A stretch of 64,000 nucleotides of DNA from Bipolaris cookei (lineage: Eukaryota; Ascomycota; Dothideomycetes; Pleosporales; Pleosporaceae): assembly GCA_002286855.1 (NCBI GenBank), contig NRSV01000055.1, forward strand, positions 177,276-241,275, given 5' to 3'. The stretch's first letter is position 1. The number at the start of each line of letters is the position of its first letter. A model generated the notes under the pieces. That model had not been told where the DNA came from. It made no database searches and saw only the letters and a program-made list of their open reading frames with translations. Shown here in pieces: positions 54,360-64,000 of this stretch. The position numbers and the translations under genes were made by a program.

Positions 54360-56188
54360 ATGTGTTTCACCACCGAACCAGCAGCTCTACCACCAAGTTC
54401 CGCCTTTACAATAATATTGCACAACACCACAACAATTTTTTCTATTAAGTATAACAGGGTATTATTCTTTAGACGTTTCTCTATCCTCTGTATCTTCTAA
54501 TTGTACTTGGCAGGTGCGAGAGTTGTGTCCAATTTGGCTGCAACGTCCGCAGCGTCGTTCACTGCGTACCCTCTTCGCAGACGTTGCACCATCATTACAG
54601 CTACCACCCTCTACCTCAATAATCTGATCAGCTATCTGGCCAACTGCCTGGGACCCCTCTGCCTGTACGTAGCGCCGCTTACGAGTTTTTCGCTTTGTTG
54701 CTTCTTCAATCGTAACCTCAAGGCGATGGATTGTTTCTCGCATTAACACCATTTCATGAGCTATCTGCTGAGTTCCCTTACTCAACTGCTGCATCTGCTC
54801 CTTAAGAGAAGTTGTAGGAGACCCTTGCTGGATTTGCATGCGGTTTCGAATAAGCGTAACCTGCGCCTCCATTTCGCGCGCGTTGCGTGGCGTTTTCGGC
54901 TCCCAGGTAGTAGTCTCTTGCGCTGGTGGAGTCGGCGTACGCAGCACGACGTCAAGCTGTGATAAAACAACGTTATAATCGTGAGGTAAAAGCCCAGCAC
55001 CTCGAAACCCTCCGCAGATATTCTCTGGTGTAATATCCTTGTAATAGGGCCTTTTTGAACGCTGGTAGGAGGGTTTCTTTGCTGATATGGTGGATGCGAT
55101 TGCGTGCCAAGACCGAGATAGCGTCACCGTACGCGCGCTTCAACGGCGAAAAGCAGCCCACATCAAGAGGCTGTAGGAGGTGAGACGAATGAGGAGGCAT
55201 ACAGAGGAGAGTTATCTTCTTCTCTTCGCAGAGATCTCGGAAAGCCACCGAGCAGTGGCTCTCGTAGCCCTCAATAATGAGTAGCTTATTCGTTCCCACA
55301 GAGCGCGCATGGGAATCGAAGTGATAAAGCCAGTCAAGCGCTAGATCATTGTTCGTCCAGCGGGTATGACTAACTTGAATCACCCAGTCGCGTGGCAGGT
55401 CCTCCGTAAACCAGGTAGAGATTAGAACCTTGCCTGCGAAGATGAGAAATGCTGGGATACGCTTGCCTGTTGCGCCAACACCCTGTATTAATGTAACCCA
55501 CTCACGATTGCCTGGCTGGATCTTTTTTGTTATCACTGGTTTGTTTGTGCCTGTGATAACTGACTGTGATAAAATCTTGCCCATAATGAAGCCAGTTTCA
55601 TCAAAGTTATAGATATCTTCGTCCACGATACCATACTTCGCCTTCGTATTCTGAACTAGCTCGAACCAGCCCTTGATAAGCGCTGGATCTTCGCAGGCAG
55701 CTCGCTGACGATCATATGGACGGCTCCGACGCGTACGCAGCTCAGGATTGCGCTGGACAAACCTATCAACCCAGTTCTTGCCAACCTCCTCTCCGCCACG
55801 CTCTCGGAGCAGTCTATTGGCCATATCTCGCACGTCGTCTCTCCCACAGGGTAGTCCTCGCTCAGCCTCAACTATTACACGTTGAGTAATAGCTCCCTTC
55901 TTCTAGTTTTGTTAGGCGCTTGCAATTTGGCTCGCAATCGCATCGAGCGCGTCCTCCAGCGCGTCGTCCTTGGAGGATAGTTCGTGGAACTTTATAGGCC
56001 GCAGCAGCGCACTTTTCGCTTCTAATAGATCTAAATTGAATATCTTAGATAGCTAAGGATATATCTGTTTCAGTATAGGCTTTTTGCACATTGCGTTGTT
56101 AAGACATTACGCGTTGTTGTTACTAAGGTGGGGTGTGGTGGGAAAGCTGCTGGTTCGGTAGGGCTGCCGGTTCGGTGGTGAAACACGT
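54360..56188 (-). mobile_element. decayed pogo-type (Tc1/mariner) element, copy 1
   Basis: 1829 bp flanked by TA on both sides. The outer inverted repeats are related: left begins ATGTGTTTCACCACCGAACC (54360), right read inward begins ACGTGTTTCACCACCGAACC (56188). The left end has T where the right has C, as in C-to-T decay. Inside lies a minus-strand transposase from about 56107 to 54462, disabled by early stops (MS-stop-QRNVQKAY; AI-stop-DIQFR), a frameshift near 55890 and a frame change near 55040. The DDE core is readable (YNFDETGFIMG; LLIIEGYESH; LQPLDVGCFSPLK), but the second catalytic Asp is Glu. A C-x2-C-x4-H-x4-C zinc knuckle (CGRCSQIGHNSRTC) ends the protein. Confidence 0.9.
54462..56107 (-). 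pseudogene. transposase pseudogene of pogo copy 1
   Basis: The reading frame runs from 56107 through a psq/CENP-B HTH region (YTETDISLAI, KVPRTILQGRRAG, KRLTKLEEG) into the DDE domain (55833-54973) and a C-terminal region in another frame (LRTPTPPAQETTTWEPKTPR to the zinc knuckle near 54510). Comparison with the intact copy at 60282-61928 gives the same domain order and length, so the changes are damage and not introns. The IIEGYESH motif (IIDGHESH in the intact copy) would in itself abolish catalysis. Confidence 0.88.
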
Positions 56189-56354
56189 TATTAAGTACTT
56201 GTTGCGGTTGTTATATGTATATTCAATTCAACAAGATTTATATCCCAGACGCCCAATTATATCCGCTCTTATGTACAATTTCTTCTACATCATGTCAATC
56301 TCGTCTCGATGATGCTTGCTGCTTTTCGTACAAAGTTCCGGTGCTATGAAGATT

Positions 56355-59300
56355 CTAGATGTAAAACATGGAATCCCGAATGTTGGGGTGGATTTCCACA
56401 GACCCAGGCTCTGCTGCCGGAACGCTAGTGCCAGTAACCGATGTGCCAGCCACAGAAGGTGCTGCGCTCGGCGCGGGAGTGTCATATAGGTGAGCAAGGT
56501 AGCACCGTGCACGGTCGCATGCAAGATCAGCATAGTACGCTGGAGGACACAAGCTGACGGCCTTCGTCGCCCGACCGTATAGGTAACACATGTTATGTGT
56601 AAGGTCCTCGATCACGTCGGCGATATTTTGGAATGGCGCAGGGACCTGCTTGGCATAAATCTGGCGGAAGATCTCATCGTGCACAATGTAGTAGTGGCAT
56701 GGTTGGGCTGTGCCTTGGAGTGCGGCGTGTGCTTGAAGGAAAAAGTCCCAGTTGCGAGCTTCCGTCACACCGCGGTCTACGACAGTACCAGGTTGTGTAT
56801 TCCCCGACCTATCAGCTTGTTGCACATTCGTGGGGTAGAACCGCGTCTTATGACGCTTGCCGCAGACTATTACGGTGAAGCGTGGAAGACCCTTCTTGGT
56901 GTCAGGCGCCGGATATACCTGTTCGCATGCTTTTCGCATCTGAGCCAACTCTTCAGTGAGCACCATGTCGTATTGCCCTTCTGAAACTCCGTCACGATAT
57001 ACGAGGATGTTTTCTGGGAGGGCTTGATGGCGACCTTTTGTCTTCCAGAGATTGAGGCGCGACTTGAGCATCCCAGCAAGTTCATCGACATTCTCCTGTC
57101 TTCCCTTTTGGATACGCAGAGTTGCCGGCCATTGGCCGAGATTTTTGTCAACTGAAGCGACCATTGCTGAGACAGAAGGCGCATTGCTAGCCGAACCCGG
57201 GGCGGGATGAGTGACGTCGATGCCAACTACCATGGTCTTGTCCTGCTCAATGATGCCAAGATTCTTGGTCTCTAATTTCTGGTTGACACCGCCGAGCTTC
57301 AGATTGAATTTGAGGGCAACGTTTGCGATATACTGAGGCCGCCCTTTCTCTTTGGCTAGCTTCGTGCCAACAGCACAAACGTTGTGCAGGCCGAGATCTC
57401 TGTCGGCGAGTGTTTTTATGCGCTTGTACAAAGGAATGTTGGGCTCGGGGAGTATGATAAACAGCAACTGTACCTTTCCAACAGCCTGCTTAAGATAAGT
57501 GTTGAGCGAAGGATCGTCCGGATGCTGAAGCTGCAGTCTTTCGGGAGGGCCCGGCGGTTGCGCGTCGATACCAATTCTGCGCAGACCTTGATGAAATTCT
57601 TGCATAATAGCACTCAGTTCAGGTTGGCTGAAAGCATCCCGTCGCGAAGGAAGCCCAATCATCACAGCCTTCCATTTTAATAGCTGAGCACCGACATTGA
57701 ACTTGATCTTGATCATGTTCCAGCTACCATATTGCGGGTCGGCAAATTTGGTGCCATTTCCTCCTTCTTCGTGCTTGTAGATCACCTTTGGTCCTTTCAG
57801 GACACGTCCGGGAACTTTGATCAACCCTGGCGTGATGGTGAGGCCGAAGGAGCGCAGAAGTACGTTGGTGTTTTCATCCAGGCCAACAGTGGATATGCCT
57901 TCCCGGTAGATGGTCTCAGCGTTCTCCCATGGCTTCCTGACCGCGTGTCGTATCATGACCTGAGTTTGCAATGCATCTAGTTTCGCCTTGGCCGGCTGGC
58001 CGGAAACGACAACACAGACTTCGGGTGGGAGGTATGTAGGGTTTTCTCGGTTGCCGCAATTTATGACGGGGACATCGGGGTATTTGAGAACATAGTTGTA
58101 CGCTTTGATGGTATTAATTTAGCAAAATTCCCAAAAGAGAAGTGAAGGGTGGTAGGCTTACTTGTGCGAAAGAAATCAAATACGCTGATGTACTTTCCGG
58201 ACCCTGAGGCTGTTGGACCTTGTACTGGACCTTTACCTTTACCTTTACCGGCAGGTGTGTCTTTCCCATCCAGCCAAAATTCAACGTCCTTGGCACCGGC
58301 ACCGTGTTGTTTGATCCGCGGTCGATGTTCCATGCCATGTCCATCGTCCTTCCTAGCAAGTCCGTAAATGGTCTTAATCCGAGGAATGACCTCACCAGCT
58401 TTGTTGCGTTTTTCCTTCAAGTGTGTGGTCTCGACACGAACCAATTTGAGAAATTTTTCGAGAGCGCTGGTGTTTCTAATACCGTAGCCCTGCATAAGCG
58501 CTGGCAAAGGACCAGTGTGATAGAAAGCTCCATGACTAACGTTGATGTTGACCAAGATGCGACACGTTGCAACCCGTACGCTTGAAAAGAATCCACGTAT
58601 GACTTCCAGACCGGCTCCAAGGTCGCCTCTCGAAGCGTTTTGGTGAAGAGAAAAGCTCTTGGATGATCCGATGGTAGCGAGGTTATTAGCCGACTTGGCA
58701 TAATGGTTCAAGAAAATGTTGAGTGCCTGAGTCAATTCATCTTTGTGTTCCAAACGCTGAGAAAGATTGGTAGAGTTCATCCAATTCACCAGCTCGCCAA
58801 CGCTCAGGGTGTTTGTGTATTGAAGGAGGACTTTGTACACCGTGGCTCCCGTTGCGGGATCGTCTTCGCCCTCGGAACGATACTGGATTTCAATGATGTC
58901 CCTATCATTCGTGAACTTCGTCTTAGACACTATGGTTGAACGGAAATCGGTAGCAATGTGGCCTTTGTATTGCGCCATCTCTGGTGCTTCGAGCAAAAGC
59001 TGGACAACGCGATGGCGCTTCCTGCCTGCAACCTCGGGGGTAACGTCAATCGCGTAACGATACAATACCATATCGGACGATGTGAGAAGCTCGACATAGT
59101 TGGCAGTAAGCTCGACCTTGGCACCTTGGGTACCATAGCCTGGGCGCGCTGGATAGCCTTCGGAAAGTTTCAGACCACTAAGGTCAAGGGTCTTCTTCGC
59201 TGGAGGATGCAAGACGTTTTCGGTCTTCAAGACCCTTTGATCCAAGGGTTGAGGGTTCCTATAAGCCAGATCAATGCAAGGCCGGTGTGAGTAGCATGGC

Positions 59301-59572
59301 AGCTCGTCTTACGGGAAGGCTAGGATTTCCTGCGTGCCACCGCCTCTCCCACCCCGAAAGCCACCTCGCCCTTCACCTCGACCCCGACCCCCAAAATCTC
59401 CTCTTCCATCTCCTCGGCCCCTACCTCTAAAGTCACCTCCTCTTCCACCTCCGCGACCTCCGCCGCGGTCGCCACGATCGCCACGAAAGCCGCCGCCGCG
59501 GCCTCTATCGCCGCCGCGACCTCTATCGCCGCCGCGGCCTCTATCGCCTCCGCCTCGGGGTGCGTAAGACAT
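56355..59572 (-). CDS. Argonaute (QDE-2-like), RGG-rich N-terminus
   Basis: Three exons, 59572-59313, 59258-58162 and 58102-56355, give 1034 aa; introns are GTAAGA...ATAG and GTAAGC...AAAG and phases fit. Residues 1-86 are an RGG/RG region (GGDRGRGGDRGRGGDRGRGG) typical of fungal Argonautes and able to bind RNA. The N domain and linkers follow, then a PAZ domain (FRTTYNYVLKYPDVPVINCG, PEVCVVVSGQPAKAKLD). The PIWI domain has slicer residues in order: Asp about 748 (GIDVTHPAPG), Glu about 789 (KGRQENVDE), Asp about 823 (VYRDGVSEGQY) and His about 927 (YYIVHDEIF). The protein ends IRDSMFYI, the usual hydrophobic C-terminus. It should cleave targets guided by small RNAs in RNA silencing (quelling-type). 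It lies between a decayed and an intact pogo transposon. Confidence 0.95.
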
Positions 59573-60162
59573 GGTTGAACGGCTGAATGAGGCTTTCGAA
59601 CTGAAAACCAGTGTAGACTAGACGAAGTCCACCAAAACCAAAAATTGCTCAATATACAAGAGCTGAAATTGTCTTCTTATGTGTGCAGGTTGAAAGACAC
59701 AAGGCTGAGACGACAACACGTCGACAATGCAGGTTAGCAAACGAAAGCGGCGGCGGGGGCGAACAGGCCCACTCACCCGGTGGACAAAAATCCCTGGACT
59801 CACAAATGCCTTGGCGCACCCCAACACCGCGGGCAGCCCACCAAAACAACATGATTTTGGCCATTTTTTGAGCTGCAGATAGCTTTTGAAACTTCGAATG
59901 TATTATATATTATATACTACTATATATTTCAAATACTTGGCGTTGCGATATTTTTTTAAGTGGTTTTTTTGGTGGTTTTTATTCACCACCCAGTCATTTG
60001 CCCATCTAACTCAGTGGAATCTTTCGGCCTCTGCCGTGGCTGCTATCATTGTCTTCGTCGAGAACGAAGTTGCCGCCGCGGTAGAGCCAGCGCTTCACTA
60101 TCAGCTCTAGTATCTGATCCCGACACACCTCTAGGCTCATCTTGCCGTTGGGAGACTTTGTA
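59573..60162. promoter_or_regulatory. Argonaute upstream region
   Basis: 590 bp between the Argonaute start codon and the inverted repeat of the intact pogo element. It holds a strongly AT-rich stretch (TATTATATATTATATACTACTATATA, 59898-59930 region) and no gene. Promoter function is inferred from position only. Confidence 0.45.
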
Positions 60163-60210
60163 ACGTGACTGCATAGCGAGCGCGCCAGCTAAGCGAGCGC
60201 GCCACCCTAA
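60163..60210 (+). repeat. left 48-bp terminal inverted repeat of pogo copy 2
   Basis: Identical to the reverse complement of 61962-62009; includes the duplicated AGCGAGCGCGCCA motif at about 60175-60187 and 60191-60203. Confidence 0.95.
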
Positions 60211-60281
60211 TAAGCTATCAAGCCTTCTGCATACAACATCTCATCACTACTAAAACATATTATAGCCTATAGTATACATTT

Positions 60282-61928
60282 TCAATTATTAGCGTCTATT
60301 ACGTCTTTTTTACATGTACGTGAGTTATGCCCTATCTTGCCGCAGCGCTTGCAGTGCCTTTTGCGCTTCTTGCCTGCACCTGTTCGGACCCTACCTTCAC
60401 GCGTTTCCCCGTCTACCTGCGCTCTAACATCTAGTTCAGCTATCAAATCCTCTGCCTGTTCCTTTGAAAGATCTCCCCCCTCTTGGATCCGCTTCCGCTT
60501 CCGCGATTTACGCTCAGAAGCAGCCTTATTTGACGCTTCCAGCTGTAGCACTCGGGCTGCTAGCAACGTCTGCGAATGCAGTATCATCTCAGTACCCTTT
60601 CTAAGCTGATCAAACATACTAACTATAGCAGAAGGTGAGGAACCCTGATGCTTTCGAATGCGGTCTCGAAGCAGCGTCGATTGAGCCTCTACTTCAGCAG
60701 CGTTGGTGGGTGTCTTAGGGTTCCATTGTGTCGCCCCTGGTAGAGGCGGTGTTGGCGTGCGAAGCTTTACATCAAGCTTTGATAGCACCACTAATGGGTT
60801 GTTAGGCACTAGGCCAGTTGCTCTAAAGCTTGAAGTAATGTTAGCCTTTGAGAAAGCTGTCTCAAAAACCTTTGCAAACGACGCGATGAATGCTTTTTTA
60901 TCAATTCGGCCAATGCGGTCTGTCGCCAAGGCTCGGATCTCTTTGCTATACTCCCGCTTCAAAGGAGCAAAACACCCCACATCAAGTGGCTGCAGGATGT
61001 GGGATGAGTGTGGCGGCATACATAGGGTGATGATCTTGTTCTCCTCGCAAAGATCCTGGAAGGCAAGCGACTTGTGGCTCTCATGGCCGTCAATTATAAG
61101 CAGCACGTGGCTACCCACCCTCCGTCTCTTTGTCTGCTCAACAAAGTGCTTTAACCAAGCTACACCAATCTCATTCGTAGTCCAGCCGTTTTCACTAACC
61201 CCAATGCGCCATTGAGGCTTCAAATCAGGGTACCAGGATGTGTCGTGATTCTTTGCTTTGAATATAAGGTAGGGCGCAATCGCCCAGCCCATCGCATTGA
61301 TTGCAGCGATCAGAGTCACCCACTCGCGGTCTCCTTGTTGCACTCCAATAGGTCTAGTCCGTCTCTCGGAAGCAGTAACTACTTTCACGCAGTTTCCGAC
61401 ACCCATAGTAAAGCCAGTCTCGTCAAAGTTGTAGGTATCTTCGTCCTGGATGCTGTACTTGGCCTTGACATTGCGTACAAGGTCGAACCAGGGTCCGATA
61501 ACATCTGGATCACTGCATAAGACTCTCTGGCGATCGCGCTGCCGAGTCATTCGCGATTTGAGCTCGGGTTCGCGTTTGACGAAGTTTGAAGGCCATCGTG
61601 GGCCAACAGGCTTTGCATCACGCGCAGCGCGCAGTTGATTAGCCATATCTTCAACGCAACGAAGCGTTGGAGCAAACCCTTGCGCATCAAGTTTCTTGAT
61701 ATAGTGTATAAGCGCCCTCTCTTCAGTCTTCTGGAGATTGGCCGATTTGGGGTGAGTATCGCGTGTTGACTTTGTCCCAGCGCGTCGGCGGTCAGTTGAC
61801 CTTCGGGACACCTTGTAGACTATAGCAGCGCGTCGTACGCTTAGTTCTTGAGGCTGCTTAGTTGATTGAAGGGCTAGCTTGATCCTCTCTTCCTTAGGGA
61901 GCAGTTCGAGGTTGGATAGTTGAGACAT
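60282..61928 (-). CDS. pogo-family transposase, full length
   Basis: One uninterrupted exon, 548 aa, from MSQLSNLELLPKEERIKLAL. Domains in order: psq-type HTH (LSVRRAAIVYKVSRRSTDRR, ~30-50), CENP-B-type HTH (EERALIHYIKKLDAQGFAPT, ~70-90, and GPRWPSNFVKREPELKSR, ~110-125), then the DDE nuclease with Asp 169 (YNFDETGFTMG), Asp 280 (LLIIDGHESH) and Asp 316 (LQPLDVGCFAPLK). All three catalytic Asp are present. The C-terminal tail is basic (KRKRHC) and ends in a zinc knuckle C-x2-C-x4-H-x4-C at about 526-539 (CKRCGKIGHNSRTC), a motif usually found in retroviral Gag and RNA-binding proteins. It should cut and paste its own element at TA sites. It is the same family as copy 1 but clearly diverged. 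Confidence 0.95.
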   Translation of the reverse strand: MSQLSNLELLPKEERIKLALQSTKQPQELSVRRAAIVYKVSRRSTDRRRAGTKSTRDTHPKSANLQKTEERALIHYIKKLDAQGFAPTLRCVEDMANQLRAARDAKPVGPRWPSNFVKREPELKSRMTRQRDRQRVLCSDPDVIGPWFDLVRNVKAKYSIQDEDTYNFDETGFTMGVGNCVKVVTASERRTRPIGVQQGDREWVTLIAAINAMGWAIAPYLIFKAKNHDTSWYPDLKPQWRIGVSENGWTTNEIGVAWLKHFVEQTKRRRVGSHVLLIIDGHESHKSLAFQDLCEENKIITLCMPPHSSHILQPLDVGCFAPLKREYSKEIRALATDRIGRIDKKAFIASFAKVFETAFSKANITSSFRATGLVPNNPLVVLSKLDVKLRTPTPPLPGATQWNPKTPTNAAEVEAQSTLLRDRIRKHQGSSPSAIVSMFDQLRKGTEMILHSQTLLAARVLQLEASNKAASERKSRKRKRIQEGGDLSKEQAEDLIAELDVRAQVDGETREGRVRTGAGKKRKRHCKRCGKIGHNSRTCKKDVIDANN

Positions 61929-61961
61929 TGAGGTTTGAAGTTGTAGGGTTCTGATAGTTTG

Positions 61962-62009
61962 TTAGGGTGGCGCGCTCGCTTAGCTGGCGCGCTCGCTATG
62001 CAGTCACGT
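61962..62009 (-). repeat. right 48-bp terminal inverted repeat of pogo copy 2
   Basis: Mirror of the left repeat with no visible mismatch, ending GCAGTCACGT before the TA duplication. Confidence 0.95.
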
Positions 62010-62790
62010 TAGTGTGAAAATATAGATCTGATTTGAAGTTATATCCAACAGCTGCCCAAGGATGCTGACGGCAACGCGATTCTCAGCAGTTCTTTCTGGG
62101 GTATGCTGGTGTCAGATAATAGCAGCCTAAGTCGCAGAATTCAAGTGTGGATCGGAGCACCCGGATTCCGTGTACAGACAATCAAAGCTCGCCGTCAAGA
62201 CTACCCCAGCCAAAACTGAAGCAGGAGGAAAGATGTAACATGTCGCATACTATGCCGGGATATATCGGCATGAATTATAGCCGATGTATGTTAATACTCT
62301 GTATGTAACAAGCCCCTGCAATGCTCGTGTACAAAAGACAGTTGTAAAGAGCAAACACAACAATACAATCATCATCAACCATGTTGAATCATTGCCTACA
62401 AGCATCAAATCTGACAAGCTGACAACTTTCTGGCGCGTGATCGATTTTGATGGAGTGGCCTGCGCTGAGTCCCGGGATCATTGTCCATCGGGTGCTGCAA
62501 AATTTGCCGCCTACTGTGAGGAGAGATGGTGTTGTACCAGGGATGGGGTGGTGTGGGCGAACGACAGGATATCTGATTAGCGATTAGCGTCAGCGGCGTA
62601 GCAGTGGCCACCCCTTCATCAAAAAATGTGTCCCGGCCCGTGCTGGCGGTGCTCGTGCCACAACATCAAATGTGACGCAACCTCGATAGCTCCAACTTTG
62701 CAGCTTTCTATCTCAACCAGAACATAATATTTTTGAATAATATTTTGTGCATTTGACTCCTCCACCTTCAGAGAAGTGATTCCCTAAGTC
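62010..62790. other. intergenic, no gene seen
   Basis: About 780 bp between the intact pogo copy and the Tc1/mariner-like remnant. A 98-codon plus-strand frame (62284-62580) has no recognisable product. Confidence 0.4.
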
Positions 62791-63760
62791 GCATCTTGAT
62801 TCTCCAACGCGTGCTCGATTTTTTGAAGTTATTGATCGGCGCGGTGAAAGGACCAAGAAAGATATCTACCGCGAGTTCAACATCCCAAAAGCCACTGCCT
62901 TTTGACTCCTCCAGCAGCGCAGCCAATATGGAAAACTAGCTGATCGCCGCTCAAAACTTCGAGAAGACAAAAAAGAGCATGGAGGGATTGGCTCTGGCCG
63001 GCCACGGAAGGTTTCAGATGAAGCTCTACAGAAGATGCTGAATACTCCACAGACTATTCGAACGAGAAAGCTCGAACACCAGATAGCCCGCGCTGGTATT
63101 GAAGCATCCCGAGAGACTGCTTGACGGGCTCTCACCACCAGAATGGATGCTGCAATGCGCCGAGCTGCTTCTCATTCGAGTGTTACCGCAGCCCAAGCTG
63201 ATCAGTGTTTCTGGTACGCCTCTATCTATTATATCCAGCCCATAGAGGGCTTCTGGAATGATGTTGTATTTACTGAAGAGGCCCATATGAGTTTCTCAGA
63301 GCTTCCTGGTCCATGGATTCTGCGAGTTGATGGAGAACGCAATGCACACAAAAACGTCGTGCCGCGATCCAAAAAACAGCCCACCAGCGTCCATTTTGCT
63401 GCCTGGGTGAACTACTACCAAAAGGCAGAACAGCTCGTATTTTATAACGATGAATACGATGGAATTGAGCCCGCGAGGCCTCCAAAGGCTCCACCAAAAC
63501 CGAGGCGTCGGAAGAATGAATCTAATGATAGTTTCCTCGATTAGCTGCGCGTGTGGGATACCAGAAAGCCAAAAACTTCAATAACTATCAAGCGCCTGGG
63601 CAACTCTATGAGAGTTATCTACTACACCGAAAAGATCCTTCTAGAGTACTGCGATGCCTATCACTAGCTCCTCGCCAGAAGCGATTCTACCCGTTGTGAG
63701 AGGCTGCGCAAAGGTTGCCGATGCCTGGTAACAAGATTGTATTCGATAGAGAACTGAGCT
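62791..63760 (+). pseudogene. Tc1/mariner-like (DDE_3) transposase remnant
   Basis: The plus-strand frame reads SHLDSPTRARFFEVIDRRGE, RTKKDIYREFNIPKATAF-stop-LLQQ, GGIGSGRPRKVSDEALQKML, TIRTRKLEHQIARAGIEASR, ETA-stop-RALTTRMDAAMRRA, then a core FWNDVVFTEEAHMSFSELPG and a basic tail to a stop at 63544. A plausible continuation (LRVWDTRKPKTS...) follows with more stops. Two of the stops are TGA at positions where Trp is typical (AF-W-LLQQ, TA-W-RAL). The HTH and the 'VFTEEAHMSF' block (the FTDE-type second half) identify it as a fungal Tc1/mariner transposase. A DDE/DDD glutamate-rich C-terminal half is largely lost. No inverted repeats were found. Confidence 0.75.
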
Positions 63761-64000
63761 TCTGAGCTACGTAGCTATCTATATACAGTGCTAGCTGCCC
63801 CTGCACAATCGAGTCGATAAGACCTAGTCGCTCCGGTTGTCGGTCAGAGCGCACCGAGTCTCGGCGAGACTCGGAGCTCTAGGTGGCATCCGGATTTTAG
63901 GAGCAGGCCGAGATTCCATCGAGGTACAACACACCAACTAGGCTCTAGCCTATCACATTACCCTCCTCCTCTCCAGGAGCGTCAGGATGGAGTTCATTCG

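Larger units (their letters stand above)
60163..62009 (-). mobile_element. intact pogo-type (Tc1/mariner) transposon, copy 2
   Basis: 1847 bp flanked by TA dinucleotides (60161-60162 and 62010-62011). The terminal inverted repeats are 48 bp, 60163-60210 and 61962-62009, and I find no mismatch between them. They begin ACGTGACTGCATAGCGAGCG. Each contains two tandem copies of AGCGAGCGCGCCA spaced by three bases, a likely transposase-binding array. The single gene inside is uninterrupted. Perfect repeats plus an intact gene point to recent insertion and possible autonomy. Confidence 0.95.

Noticed and set aside
59334..59567. Pro-rich plus-strand frame (PPRPLSPPRPLSPP)
   Set aside because: Antisense of the RGG repeats of Argonaute.
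62284..62580. 98-codon plus-strand frame between transposons
   Set aside because: No domain or homology visible; likely chance.
1..64000. CRISPR arrays, operons or bacterial-type signals
   Set aside because: The genes are spliced and eukaryotic; no regularly spaced direct repeats were seen.

Overview
The window is eukaryotic nuclear DNA from a filamentous ascomycete. Genes have short spliceosomal introns (mostly 45-60 nt, GT...AG, often with a CTAAC-like branch point). A tRNA carries a canonical intron, and the gene repertoire is fungal: a Crh-type GPI-anchored GH16, a HET-domain gene, an RGG-rich Argonaute, fungal pogo and LINE transposons, and an ILV2-type acetolactate synthase. A Pleosporales/Dothideomycete origin is my inference; nothing in the sequence proves it.

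Layout. 1-1190 is a decayed pogo-type transposase. 1.4-35 kb is a gene-dense housekeeping block: unknown nuclear-looking protein, TRAPPC12-like protein, acetolactate synthase, Crh transglycosylase, SRPK kinase, GRIP golgin, zuotin, universal stress protein, Golgi pH regulator-like protein, a 70-aa hydrophilic protein, tRNA-Ala(CGC), RING-CH E3 ligase, a repetitive unknown gene, TANGO2-like protein, a small membrane protein and an RS-rich nuclear protein. From about 36 kb the character changes to accessory DNA: a broken HET gene carrying a 127-bp insertion, a PLP aminotransferase of the isopenicillin-N-epimerase type, a TauD-type dioxygenase, an LTR-like block, a divergent pair of paralogous unknown genes, two more unknown genes and an NCS1 permease. 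52-64 kb is transposon-rich: a LINE remnant with a hAT-type MITE inside it, a GNAT acetyltransferase, a decayed pogo element, a complete Argonaute gene, an intact pogo element with perfect 48-bp inverted repeats, and a Tc1/mariner-like remnant.

How things fit together. The housekeeping genes are independent units, several sharing short bidirectional promoters (TRAPPC12/ILV2, golgin/zuotin). The ILV2 promoter has a Cpc1/Gcn4-type TGACTCA site. The accessory half holds transposons of different ages. Old copies carry in-frame stops at conserved Trp positions (TGG to TGA/TAG), which suggests repeat-induced point mutation, while one pogo copy is uninterrupted. The only RNA-silencing gene in the window, a slicer-competent Argonaute, lies between the decayed and the intact pogo copies. 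The best candidate for something undescribed is the head-to-head pair of paralogous, intron-position-conserved genes at 43.8-46.1 kb. All exon structures were derived by eye from splice signals, reading-frame phase and protein similarity.
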